A program made the translations under genes and the position numbers. A stretch of DNA of 64,000 nt from CAZZBK01 sp964387325 (lineage in GTDB: Bacteria; Planctomycetota; Planctomycetia; Pirellulales; PNKZ01). Every line of letters starts with the position of its first letter. Position 1 is the first letter of the stretch. The notes beneath the pieces are model-generated. The model was given only the letters and a program-made list of their open reading frames with translations. It was not told the DNA's origin and searched no databases. This document shows positions 53,832-61,060 of this stretch, in pieces. The DNA is taken from NCBI GenBank assembly GCA_964387325.1, contig CAYLYE010000001.1:62001-126000 (forward strand), given 5' to 3'.

Positions 53832-55238
53832 ATGCCCATGTCCCACCTCCCCTACACCCGCCGTGAATTGCTCGCCCGCGGAGGTATGGGCTTTGGCCTG
53901 CTCGCCCTGGCCGAGGTCTTAAAACAAGACGGCGCGCTCGTGCAAGCGGCGACCGTCGAGCTGCCGCTCGCTCCCAAGCGACCGCATTTTGCTCCTCGGG
54001 CCAAGCAGGTCGTCCACCTCTTTATGAACGGCGGCGCGTCGCAGGTCGACACGTTCGACCCGAAGCCGGCGCTCGACAAATACCACGGCAAGCCGCTCCC
54101 CTCGCCCAACCTAAGGACCGAGCGTAAGACCGGCGCGGCGATGCGTAGCCCGTTCAGCTTTCGCAAGTATGGGCAGAGCGGCATCGAGGTGAGTGAGCTG
54201 TTCGCCCACACGGCCCGGCACGTCGACGACATGTGTTTCATTCGCTCGATGCAGGCCGACGTGCCGAACCACGAACCGTCGCTGATGCTGATGAACTGCG
54301 GCGACGCGCGGCTGCCGCGCCCCAGCATGGGCTCGTGGATCACCTATGGCCTAGGGAGCGAGAACCAGAACCTGCCCGGCTTCATGGTCATGTGCCCGAA
54401 CGGGGTGCCCATCGTCGGCACTCAGAATTGGCGCAGCGCGTTTTTGCCCGGCGCGTATCAAGGGACCGCCCTCGACACCAAGCACACGGAGCTTCCCAAG
54501 CTGCTTGAGAATATTCAGAGCCCGATCAACTCGACCGAGCAGCGACGGCAGTTGGATTTGCTCGCGTCGCTCAACGCGCGACACGCCGCGGCGCGGCAAC
54601 ACGATCCGCTGTTGGAAGCCCGACTGCAAACCTTCGAGCTGGCCTACCGCATGCAAGGCGAGGCGGCCGAGGCGTTCGACCTCAATCGCGAGCCGACTTA
54701 CATTCGCGAAGCGTATGGCTCGGGCGTGCATGGGAGGCAACTGCTCATCACGCGGCGGCTGCTCGAACGCGGCGTGCGATTCATCCAGCTCTGGAGCGGT
54801 GGCGGGCAGCCGTGGGACAATCACGACAACCTCGAAAAGAATCATCGCAAGCTGGCCGCCGAATGGGATCTGCCGCTCGCCGCGTTCCTGACGGACCTCA
54901 AGCAGCGCGGGCTGCTCGAAACCACGCTGGTCATGTGGGGCGGCGAGTTCGGCCGCACGCCGGTCGCCGAACTGCCGGCCCTCAACGGTCGCGACCACAA
55001 CCATTACGGTTTTACGATGTGGCTCTGCGGCGGAGGCGCTCGCGGCGGTTACGTGCATGGCGCGACCGACGAGTTTGGCTTCCAGGCTGTTGAGAACAAG
55101 GTCCACGTCCACGATCTGCACGCGACGATCTTGCACCTGCTCGGTTTCGATCACGAGCGGCTCACCTATCGCTACGCCGGCCGCGACTTCCGCTTGACCG
55201 ACGTACACGGGCACGTCGTACACGAGCTGATCGCGTAG
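53832..55238 (+). CDS. DUF1501 domain-containing protein, Tat substrate
   Basis: 468 residues; the ATG at 53832 (or 53838) is chosen because the twin-arginine signal YTRRELLARGGMGFGLLALAE begins just after it. Family features: VVHLFMNGGASQVDTFDPKP, YGQSGIEVSELFAHTA, IQLWSGGGQPWDNHDN, WGGEFGRTP and GRDHNHYGFTMWLCGGG. The alkaline-phosphatase-like fold is known for DUF1501, with unknown substrate. It is divergent from flhA and has no DUF1549/1553 partner beside it. No clear ribosome site. Confidence 0.9.
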   Translation: MPMSHLPYTRRELLARGGMGFGLLALAEVLKQDGALVQAATVELPLAPKRPHFAPRAKQVVHLFMNGGASQVDTFDPKPALDKYHGKPLPSPNLRTERKTGAAMRSPFSFRKYGQSGIEVSELFAHTARHVDDMCFIRSMQADVPNHEPSLMLMNCGDARLPRPSMGSWITYGLGSENQNLPGFMVMCPNGVPIVGTQNWRSAFLPGAYQGTALDTKHTELPKLLENIQSPINSTEQRRQLDLLASLNARHAAARQHDPLLEARLQTFELAYRMQGEAAEAFDLNREPTYIREAYGSGVHGRQLLITRRLLERGVRFIQLWSGGGQPWDNHDNLEKNHRKLAAEWDLPLAAFLTDLKQRGLLETTLVMWGGEFGRTPVAELPALNGRDHNHYGFTMWLCGGGARGGYVHGATDEFGFQAVENKVHVHDLHATILHLLGFDHERLTYRYAGRDFRLTDVHGHVVHELIA

Positions 55239-55293
55239 GTGCGGCGTTTCATAGCAGCGCTAGGTCGCATGACCGCGTTGCAGATAGACCGCC

Positions 55294-55332
55294 ATTGACC
55301 CTCAGATCATCGGCTTAATAGGCCGAGCGAAC
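55294..55332. repeat. Half copy R3 of the ~100-bp repeat
   Basis: ATTGACCCTCAGATCATCGG, then CTTAATAGGCCGAGCGAAC, matches the left ~38 bases of R1 (ATTGAYCCTCAGAT, CTTAAYAGGCCGAGC) and then diverges. It marks the left edge of the accessory island that begins at 55388. Confidence 0.7.
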
Positions 55333-55387
55333 CCACACACCGCTGACGCCACTTTGCCCGCCTGACATTGTGCGCTAACAGAGCGGC

Positions 55388-55717
55388 ATGAATGAGTTCA
55401 TTGCACTACGAGCACGAGCGCGTGACAAACGGGACAAGGCCATCGCCCAGGCTCGCGAAGAGTACGAAGCGGCATTGGTTCAGATCGCCACGTTAGAGCA
55501 GGACTTGCTTGGCAAGCTGCCGAGCAAGCACAAGCCGATGAGCGCTTGCATCGAGTCGGTTATCCCCAACGACCGACCGTTTACCACGCTCGACGTGCTG
55601 ACCAGCTTGGAAGCGTTAGACCCGCGCCGAGTATGGCGCAAGCGGTCGATTGATAACCACTTCTCACGGCTCCGCGACAAGGGCTTAATCCGCCGCATCA
55701 AACGGGCCACGAGCTAG
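55388..55717 (+). CDS. Coiled-coil plus winged-helix protein (first half of a possible split gene)
   Basis: 109 residues. A charged N-terminal helix (ALRARARDKRDKAIAQAREEY) is followed by a winged-helix-like segment (FTTLDVLTSLEALDPRRVWR, SIDNHFSRLRDKGLIRRIKR). It stops at 55717. The +2 frame running into the next gene continues as ELAAYVLADVK, the kind of linker expected after such a wing, so the natural protein may span both frames. Probably DNA-binding; function unknown. Confidence 0.5.
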   Translation: MNEFIALRARARDKRDKAIAQAREEYEAALVQIATLEQDLLGKLPSKHKPMSACIESVIPNDRPFTTLDVLTSLEALDPRRVWRKRSIDNHFSRLRDKGLIRRIKRATS

Positions 55718-55737
55718 CCGCCTACGTCCTGGCCGAC

Positions 55738-55953
55738 GTGAAGGCCAAGGTTGTGCCGCTCGACGATATGACGCTAGAGCAGGCCATTCACAGGGTATTA
55801 ACCCGCCCCATGACGGTTACTGAGGTTGCTGTGGCGGTTATCGAGGCTGGGTATCAGTCCACCATGAGCCGGAACAACCTACGGAACCACGTAGGCCGTC
55901 TGCTGGCCAAGGGAGATTTCAAGCGGGAGGGCGGGAAGTGGGTGGAAGTGTAG
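55738..55953 (+). CDS. HARE-HTH-like winged-helix protein (second half of a possible split gene)
   Basis: 71 residues from a GTG. DMTLEQAIHRVLTRPMTVTE, VAVAVIEAGYQSTMSR and LLAKGDFKREGGKWVEV resemble HARE-HTH/wHTH domains that detect DNA features and occur with restriction and DNA-repair modules. Its frame is open upstream across the stop of the preceding gene. It is probably the C-terminal domain of the same protein. Confidence 0.5.
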   Translation: MKAKVVPLDDMTLEQAIHRVLTRPMTVTEVAVAVIEAGYQSTMSRNNLRNHVGRLLAKGDFKREGGKWVEV

Positions 55954-56058
55954 GGGGGTATTTCCGGCTAACTGTACAGCGAAAAAGCTGCCAAATTGGC
56001 GTGTCGTAAATGCCTACCCAAATAAGTAAAAACGATCGTTTTTGGCCTGTTTTTCTGG

Positions 56059-56088
56059 TTGATCTTAGGGCTATGCACTGGCTATACT
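56059..56088 (+). promoter_or_regulatory. Candidate promoter of the structured RNA
   Basis: TTGATC (56059-56064), 18 bases, TATACT (56083-56088). Just upstream lies a perfect 16-bp palindrome AAAAACGATCGTTTTT (56028-56043), a possible operator. Start of transcription would be near 56095. Confidence 0.5.
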
Positions 56089-56094
56089 AGCCAC

Positions 56095-56267
56095 TTCGGG
56101 TGATTCCGAACAACCGACACCGGATGCGTGTCGTAGAATTTATCAAGAAGGCGGCCGAGAGCTGCCGATGCCAGGGATGGCGTGTGGTGTGTGAAATTCA
56201 CACCTCGCTGGCATGGCTGTTACCGGTATGAGCCGCTACTTGATTTAGTATGCGGCTTATTTTTTTG
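56095..56267 (+). ncRNA. Candidate structured RNA or leader with four hairpins and terminal U-tract
   Basis: Stems in order: CGACAC/GTGTCG with a 7-base loop (56115-56133); GGCGGC/GCTGCC with a 5-base loop and one G-U pair (56150-56166); ATGCCAG/CTGGCAT (56168-56214) enclosing TGTGAAATTCACA; and AGCCGC/GCGGCT (56231-56257) followed by TTATTTTTTT. The last looks like an intrinsic terminator placed ten bases before the next gene's ATG. It could be an independent ~170-nt RNA or an attenuating leader of the DUF6941-like/hicBA genes. No known Rfam family was recognised. Confidence 0.4.
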
Positions 56268-56276
56268 CGCGGAGCT

Positions 56277-56735
56277 ATGACCTTGAAACCAGTTTTGCAA
56301 GCACTCTTGCTCGCGGAACGAATTTATGAGGACAAGCATACAGGCAAAAAAGTAATTACGGGAATTTTCAACTGCATTACGTTCACTGAGCATCGGATAT
56401 CGGCTGATGTGCTTTCATTGCAGCCGCAAGAAGCCTTAGCCGAGATCGTCACAGGTCAGCATCCTGGTTCTCCCTATGTCTACATCAATCTAACCGAGGT
56501 GCATGGCAAGACACCCCTTACATTGAGCTATGTTGATTTGTCCAACGGTAAGGAGATTATGGCATGCGAGATTGAAGCGCAGTCGGAGAGTCCACTTGAT
56601 AATGTTGAAATAACGGTAGGCATGCCAATGCCACCTATCTTGCACGCCGGAAGTTACGCATTGGAATTGTTTTTCAAAGAGGAAATGATTGGTTCGTTAC
56701 GAATAAGGGCCGTCGAAAAGCCGCGAGGCGAGTAG
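56277..56735 (+). CDS. DUF6941-like protein
   Basis: 152 residues from ATG at 56277 (GGAG is only two bases away; an ATG at 56250 overlaps the hairpin). LKPVLQALLLAERIYEDKHTG, then KKVITGIFNCI, resembles DUF6941, small beta-rich proteins of unknown function found in mobile or defence regions. The remaining sequence (YVYINLTEVHGKTPLTLSYVD, PMPPILHAGSYALELFF) fits a C2-like beta sandwich. The gene is AT-richer than the chromosome average here. It is followed by hicB after 26 bases. Confidence 0.6.
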   Translation: MTLKPVLQALLLAERIYEDKHTGKKVITGIFNCITFTEHRISADVLSLQPQEALAEIVTGQHPGSPYVYINLTEVHGKTPLTLSYVDLSNGKEIMACEIEAQSESPLDNVEITVGMPMPPILHAGSYALELFFKEEMIGSLRIRAVEKPRGE

Positions 56736-56761
56736 TTTATTTAGATTTCAGGATCACCGCT

Positions 56762-57088
56762 ATGAGTACCGTAGATATCACCCCTAACACTCGATCGTTA
56801 GCAGCACAAGAATTCTCGGTTCCCTGGGCGAAAAAAGAAAACACATATCGCGTCCGTGTTGCAATCTGTCCAGATGCGGATGATGGCGGATTCTACTCCT
56901 ATGGCATCTCAATTCCGGGCATTGCAGGCCAGGGCGAAACCGAGGAGGAGGCATTGGGTAATATTCGCGACGCGGCAAGGGAAGCAATTGCCGCGTATAT
57001 AGTCGAGGGAATGCAAGTTCCTTACGTTACTAATCAAGAGTCTTTGCCGCGTGGATGTGTGGAGCGATGGATTACTGTAAATGCCTAG
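56762..57088 (+). CDS. hicB: HicB-like antitoxin
   Basis: 108 residues. The partial RNase-H-like HicB fold is visible in YRVRVAICPDADDGGFYSYG, ISIPGIAGQGETEEEALGNI and RDAAREAIAAYIVEG. It neutralises HicA and usually represses the operon, but no C-terminal helix-turn-helix is present, so autoregulation may be weak. Its last eight bases overlap the hicA start. Gene order is antitoxin first. Confidence 0.85.
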   Translation: MSTVDITPNTRSLAAQEFSVPWAKKENTYRVRVAICPDADDGGFYSYGISIPGIAGQGETEEEALGNIRDAAREAIAAYIVEGMQVPYVTNQESLPRGCVERWITVNA

Positions 57089-57314
57089 CCTTCCATCCCT
57101 TCCTGGGCCTGACGTGGTAAAGGCTTTTGAGAGGGCGGGCTTCAAGCAAGTGCGCACCTCTTCGAGTCACCACATCCTTAAAAAGGATGGGCATGCCTAT
57201 TTGCTTTCCGTGCCAGTGCATGGCCACAAGCCCGTAAAAAGCGGTACATTGCGATCCCTAATCAGGGACGCTGGAATGACGGTAGATGAGTTTGTGGAAT
57301 ATTCCCTGAAGTGA
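57081..57314 (+). CDS. hicA: HicA toxin, mRNA interferase
   Basis: 77 residues. The dsRBD-like HicA fold contains VVKAFERAGFKQVRTSSSHH, with the catalytic His in SSHHILKK, and SVPVHGHKPVKSGTLRSLIR, the conserved second half. It cleaves mRNAs when free of HicB. The intact catalytic His suggests an active toxin. A 9-bp stem (57390-57413, CCGCTCTCC/GGAGAGCGG) lies downstream without a U-tract. Confidence 0.88.
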   Translation: MPSLPSLPGPDVVKAFERAGFKQVRTSSSHHILKKDGHAYLLSVPVHGHKPVKSGTLRSLIRDAGMTVDEFVEYSLK

Positions 57315-57499
57315 ACTTTTATTGCCTTGCCGTGTCATGGAATATCATGGGTACGACAAGACAATTTTTGTTGGCGATTTATGTCGCTTCCGCTCTCCCT
57401 AATTGGAGAGCGGCCCGCGTCTTGGTGGCGCAGCAGATTTATAGCCTGCCGTCGGGGGTCCGTGCGCTCACGGATGGGATCGCAACCCCTTCTCTCCGC

Positions 57500-57703
57500 T
57501 TACTTCCGAGCGGACTTCACTAGGCGACGTATCGCCTCTGTAACCGCCTGGGAGCGGTTCCAGTCGTTTCGGCCTGCTAGGTCATCTAGCTTGGCCACCA
57601 ACGATTCAGGAACCGCCGCGACCACAGGGACGGTTTTACCCTCTGGATTAGCCGGTTTACGGCCTGCGCCTCTGCGTGCACCGCCGTGCTGCTTCTCTTC
57701 CAT
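57500..57703 (-). CDS. Ribbon-helix-helix DNA-binding protein
   Basis: 67 residues from the ATG at 57703 with AAGGTG upstream. A basic N-terminus (ARRGAGRKPANPEGK) precedes a ribbon-helix-helix core (VPVVAAVPESLVAKLDDLAG, then NRSQAVTEAIRRLV). It is probably a CopG/MetJ-type repressor. It is convergent with hicA and divergent from the IS1-type transposase. An associated toxin was not found. Confidence 0.7.
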   Translation of the reverse strand: MEEKQHGGARRGAGRKPANPEGKTVPVVAAVPESLVAKLDDLAGRNDWNRSQAVTEAIRRLVKSARK

Positions 57704-57763
57704 GGAATCACCTTGAATAAATATACTTAATCAAGTTGCGCCTGCAAGCTCAAAAGAAAAACC

Positions 57764-57797
57764 CCGCCGGGGACTGCAATCCTCGCCGGGGCGAATC
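57764..57797 (-). terminator. GC hairpin with U-tract on the minus strand
   Basis: Read on the minus strand, CCCCG and CGGGG arms enclose a GC-rich loop (57768-57797) and are followed by TTTTTCTTTT. It would stop transcripts entering from the right, upstream of the ribbon-helix-helix gene, and may belong to the left end of the IS1-type element. Confidence 0.35.
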
Positions 57798-57853
57798 ACA
57801 ACTAGGCTTTCGCCCAATCGCGACCAGATACTCCGATCGTAGCGAGAGCCGCA

Positions 57854-58804
57854 ATGATAAGCGACTCTGCCATGATTGCCATCCGATGCACCCATGAGAA
57901 GCTGACCAAGCACGGAAAAGACCGCAAGGGCAACCAGCGTTGGAAGTGCGCCCGCTGTGGTCAGACCGTCACCCGCGAAATGGAACGCCCCCTTGGCAAC
58001 CTGCGGATTGACCAAGAGAAGGCCATCACGGTCTTGAAGCTGCTCTTAGAGGGCATGAACATCCGTGCTTGCGAGCGGATTACCAATGTCCACCGCGACA
58101 CGATTTGCGACTTGGTTCTTCACGTCGGTCACAACTGCGAGAAGTTCCTAGAGGCGACGGTTCACGGTGTCGAGGCTCGGTACATCGAGCTTGACGAGAT
58201 TTGGAGTTTTGTCGGCTGCAAGAACAAGACCGCCGAGGCTCGCGGCTATGGTCCCGAAAAGGGCGACTCGTGGACGTGGCTTGCTATCGACGCTGAATCG
58301 AAGATGATCCTGTCGCATGTCGCTGGCAAGCGGGACGAGCACACCTGCCAATCGTTCCTGGCCCGCTTGGACGCTGCCACGACGGGGCGTTGCCAAGTCA
58401 CGAGCGATGGCCTTGGCCTGTACACATACAACGTGCCGTTCGCCTTGGGCTCGGGGGTGGACTTCGCCCAGTTGGTCAAAAAATACTCGACCACCCAAGC
58501 CGAAACCCGCTATAGCCCAGCCTCGATAATAGGCATCGACAAGACGCCCCGCTTTGGCAACCCCGACATGGACCACGTCAGCACGTCGTACAGCGATCGA
58601 TTCAACCTCTCGCTACGGATGCACGTTCGCCGGTTCACTCGGTTGACCAACGCTCATAGCAAGAGCATCGAGCACCAGCGCTGCGTTGGTGGCCGAACTG
58701 CCCGAGTTGGGCCGGCACAACCGCCATGCCGTCGGCCTAATCGATGGCATGGCTCGAATCGCGCTGGTGACTGCAAACGTGACTCGAACATATCGGGAGA
58801 CTAA
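57854..58804 (+). pseudogene. IS1-family transposase with replaced C-terminus
   Basis: Residues ~1-270 of 316 are a typical fused InsA/InsB transposase: N-terminal zinc-ribbon-like KGNQRWKCARCGQTVTRE and helix-turn-helix (IRACERITNVHRDTICDLV), then catalytic Asp in ELDEIWSFVGCKNKT and in VTSDGLGLYTYNV, and the late motif RFTRLTNAHSKSIEH. From about 58670 the protein no longer resembles the family; the expected ~50 C-terminal residues are missing and a foreign sequence follows. No terminal inverted repeats were identified. The element is probably inactive. Confidence 0.7.
58671..58760 (+). mobile_element. IS110-like transposase scrap
   Basis: In the frame containing 58686 the sequence reads STSAALVAELPELGRHNRHA, then VGLIDGMARI, which resembles the Transposase_20 segment (LVAELPELG-x-LNR-x-x-x-AALVGVAP) of IS110 elements. 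Only ~30 residues are recognisable. It abuts the IS1 sequence, implying a deletion or nested insertion. Confidence 0.35.
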
Positions 58805-59085
58805 CGTCTCCCGCTCGTTGTGTTTCTTGGGGCGCTGCGCCAGGCGATCCCCCCGGCGTACGCGACGTACCGTCGCTATCGACCGGGGGCTAAATGAGGA
58901 CGATCCGGCCGTCTTCCTTCTGTGTTGATCGGTGTTCATCCGTGGTTCACATTCCCCCCGCCCACGACCGGCCGTAAAACGACGGCGCATTGACCCGGCT
59001 CGTGGCGACAAATACAGTGAACAGTGGCTCGATTGCCATTCCAGCGAGGGTTTCCCCTCCGTCGCGTTTCTCAGTCAGGAAGTGC
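58805..59085. other. Degenerate intergenic region before hisF
   Basis: 281 bases with no supported gene. It holds a short dispersed repeat (58919-58950). A minus-strand frame through it translates to the well-known spurious peptide type EPRMNTDQH, which marks this repeat in many genomes. The hisF promoter should lie near its right end. Confidence 0.5.
58919..58950 (+). repeat. Short dispersed repeat (GTGTTCATCCGTGGTTCA type)
   Basis: TGTGTTGATCGGTGTTCATC then CGTGGTTCAC is the sequence type often found as an intergenic repeat in diverse bacteria. Its function is unknown. Confidence 0.45.
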
Positions 59086-59856
59086 ATGCTCGCTCATCGT
59101 GTGATCCCCTGCTTGGATGTCGATCGCGGTCGGGTCGTCAAAGGGACAAAATTTTTGCAGCTGCGCGATGCGGGGGACCCGGTCGAGGTGGCGGCGCGCT
59201 ACGAGGCCGAGGGGGCCGACGAGCTCGTCTTTCTCGACATCACGGCCACGCACGAGGCCCGCTCGATCATGCTCGATGTCGTGCGGCGCGTCTCGGACAC
59301 GGTCTTTATGCCCTTCACCGTGGGCGGTGGCATCCGCACACTCGACGACGCGGCGGCGCTCATCTCGGCCGGGGCCGAGAAGGTCAGCATCAACTCGGCG
59401 GCGGTCCGCACGCCGCAGCTCGTCACGCAGGTCGCACGTAAGTTCGGCCGCTGCGCCACGGTCGTGAATATCGACCCGAAACGGGTCCAAAAAGATGGCC
59501 GCGAGTTTTGGGAGGTCCATATCAGCGGGGGCCGAGTGGGGACGGGCCTCGAAGCGGTCGAGTGGGCCCGCGAGGTCGAGCGGCTGGGGGCGGGCGAAAT
59601 CGTCCTCACCTGCATGGATGCCGATGGCACCAAGAACGGGTACGATTTGGAAATCACGGCAGCCGTTTCCGCGGCGGTCTCGATTCCGGTCGTGGCCAGT
59701 GGCGGGGCGGGGAAACCCGAGCACTTGGCCGACGCGATCCTGCTGGGCAAGGCCGACGCGGCGCTGGCCGCGAGCATTTTTCACTTTGGCGAGTACACGA
59801 TTCGCGAGACAAAACAGCTCATGGCCGCGCGCGGAGTGAGCGTCCGCGGTTTATAA
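59086..59856 (+). CDS. hisF: Imidazole glycerol phosphate synthase cyclase subunit HisF
   Basis: 256 residues from the ATG at 59086 (AGGA upstream); an in-frame extension upstream is not conserved. HisF uses ammonia from HisH to convert PRFAR to imidazole glycerol phosphate and AICAR in histidine synthesis. TIM-barrel motifs: RVIPCLDVDRGRVVKG (catalytic Asp), LVFLDITATHEARS, FTVGGGIRTLDDA, AEKVSINSAAV, LTCMDADGTKNGYDLE (second catalytic Asp) and VVASGGAGKPEH. No other his genes are adjacent. Confidence 0.96.
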   Translation: MLAHRVIPCLDVDRGRVVKGTKFLQLRDAGDPVEVAARYEAEGADELVFLDITATHEARSIMLDVVRRVSDTVFMPFTVGGGIRTLDDAAALISAGAEKVSINSAAVRTPQLVTQVARKFGRCATVVNIDPKRVQKDGREFWEVHISGGRVGTGLEAVEWAREVERLGAGEIVLTCMDADGTKNGYDLEITAAVSAAVSIPVVASGGAGKPEHLADAILLGKADAALAASIFHFGEYTIRETKQLMAARGVSVRGL

Positions 59857-59911
59857 TGTTTTTCTGCCCGCAACCGATGGCCCTTGTGACCCTGCACTGA
59901 GACATCCGATC

Positions 59912-61060
59912 ATGGCGACCGTACCGAACACCGACATCGAACGCTTTATCGTCAAGCGCGAAGAGACCGAGGTCGACAAGCTCTTTCGCGCGCTCGTCAA
60001 GCTCGAAGGGAGCGACTTGCACCTCAAGGTCGGTCGCCCGCCGATCGTTCGAGTCAAAGGGACGTTGCGGCCGATCAATCGACCGCCGATCGAAGACGAA
60101 GAGATGGCCCGGCTCTTGTTGCCGCTGATGAATGAATCGAAGCGCAAGACGTTCGACGAGACCGGCGGCGCCGACTTCGCGCACACGGTCGATGTCGAAG
60201 GGGTTTTGTGGCGATTTCGCGTGAATTTGTTCCAGCAGCTTGGGCACCTCGGCATGGTGGCTCGCCGCGTGAATCAGTGGATCCCCGACTTTGCCGGCCT
60301 CAACCTGCCGCCCATCATGGAAGAACTTTGCAAGTTCAGCCAAGGGATGGTGCTGCTGGCCGGTGTGACCGGGTCGGGCAAGAGCACGACGATTGCCTCG
60401 ATGCTCAACTACATCAACAAGAATTACCGCAAGCATATTCTCACGCTTGAAGACCCGATCGAATTCGTCTTTACCGAGGACAAGTGCCTGATCAACCAGC
60501 GCGAGATCGGTTTCGACGTCAAAGACTTCGGCATCGGCATGAAGCACGCGGTGCGTGAAGATCCGGATGTGATGCTGGTGGGCGAAATGCGTGACGAGGA
60601 AACGTTTCTGACCGCCATTCATGCCGCCGAGACGGGGCACTTGGTGTTCGGCACGATCCACGCGAGCAACTCCCCCTCGACGATCGGTCGCATCCTCGAC
60701 TTGTTCCCACAGAACATGCACGGCGCGCTGCGTAGCGCCATCGCCATGAACATGAAGGCCATTGTGGCGCAAAAGCTGCTCCCTTCGATCAAAGAAGGCG
60801 TGGGCCGCGTGCCGACGGTCGAGATCATGACTTTTAACGCCACGGTTCGCAAATTGCTCTTGGAAGGCAAAGACGAAAAGCTCGGCGACGTGATTCGCAT
60901 GTGCGACAAAGAAGGCATGCAAGATTTCACGATGAGCCTCAAGAGCCTGATCGACAAAGAGCTGATCGACCGCGAGACGGCCTTCGAGGTCGCTCCCAAC
61001 ATCGAGGCGCTCAAGATGGCGCTCAAAGGCATCGAAGTACGACAACCGGGAATTCTGTAA
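59912..61060 (+). CDS. pilT: Type IV pilus retraction ATPase PilT
   Basis: 382 residues. N-terminal PAS-like domain (LFRALVKLEGSDLHLKVGRPP) and a C-terminal RecA-like ATPase: Walker A GVTGSGKST, Asp box HILTLEDPIEFVF, Walker B DPDVMLVGEMRDEET, His box GHLVFGTIHASNS and the C-terminal AIVAQKLLPSIKEG. All catalytic elements are intact. It powers pilus depolymerisation and twitching. Its stop overlaps the ATG of the PilB-like gene by one base (TAATG). Confidence 0.94.
   Translation: MATVPNTDIERFIVKREETEVDKLFRALVKLEGSDLHLKVGRPPIVRVKGTLRPINRPPIEDEEMARLLLPLMNESKRKTFDETGGADFAHTVDVEGVLWRFRVNLFQQLGHLGMVARRVNQWIPDFAGLNLPPIMEELCKFSQGMVLLAGVTGSGKSTTIASMLNYINKNYRKHILTLEDPIEFVFTEDKCLINQREIGFDVKDFGIGMKHAVREDPDVMLVGEMRDEETFLTAIHAAETGHLVFGTIHASNSPSTIGRILDLFPQNMHGALRSAIAMNMKAIVAQKLLPSIKEGVGRVPTVEIMTFNATVRKLLLEGKDEKLGDVIRMCDKEGMQDFTMSLKSLIDKELIDRETAFEVAPNIEALKMALKGIEVRQPGIL

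Noticed and set aside
56190..56202. CRP-type binding site (TGTGA-TCACA)
   Set aside because: The half-sites are only three bases apart, not six, and lie within a hairpin of the candidate RNA.
57327..57716. 129-residue plus-strand open frame after hicA
   Set aside because: It overlaps the better supported ribbon-helix-helix gene on the other strand and reads as Arg/Ser/Pro low-complexity sequence.
58613..59011. 132-residue minus-strand open frame containing EPRMNTDQH
   Set aside because: This peptide type comes from a widespread non-coding repeat and is a known spurious translation.
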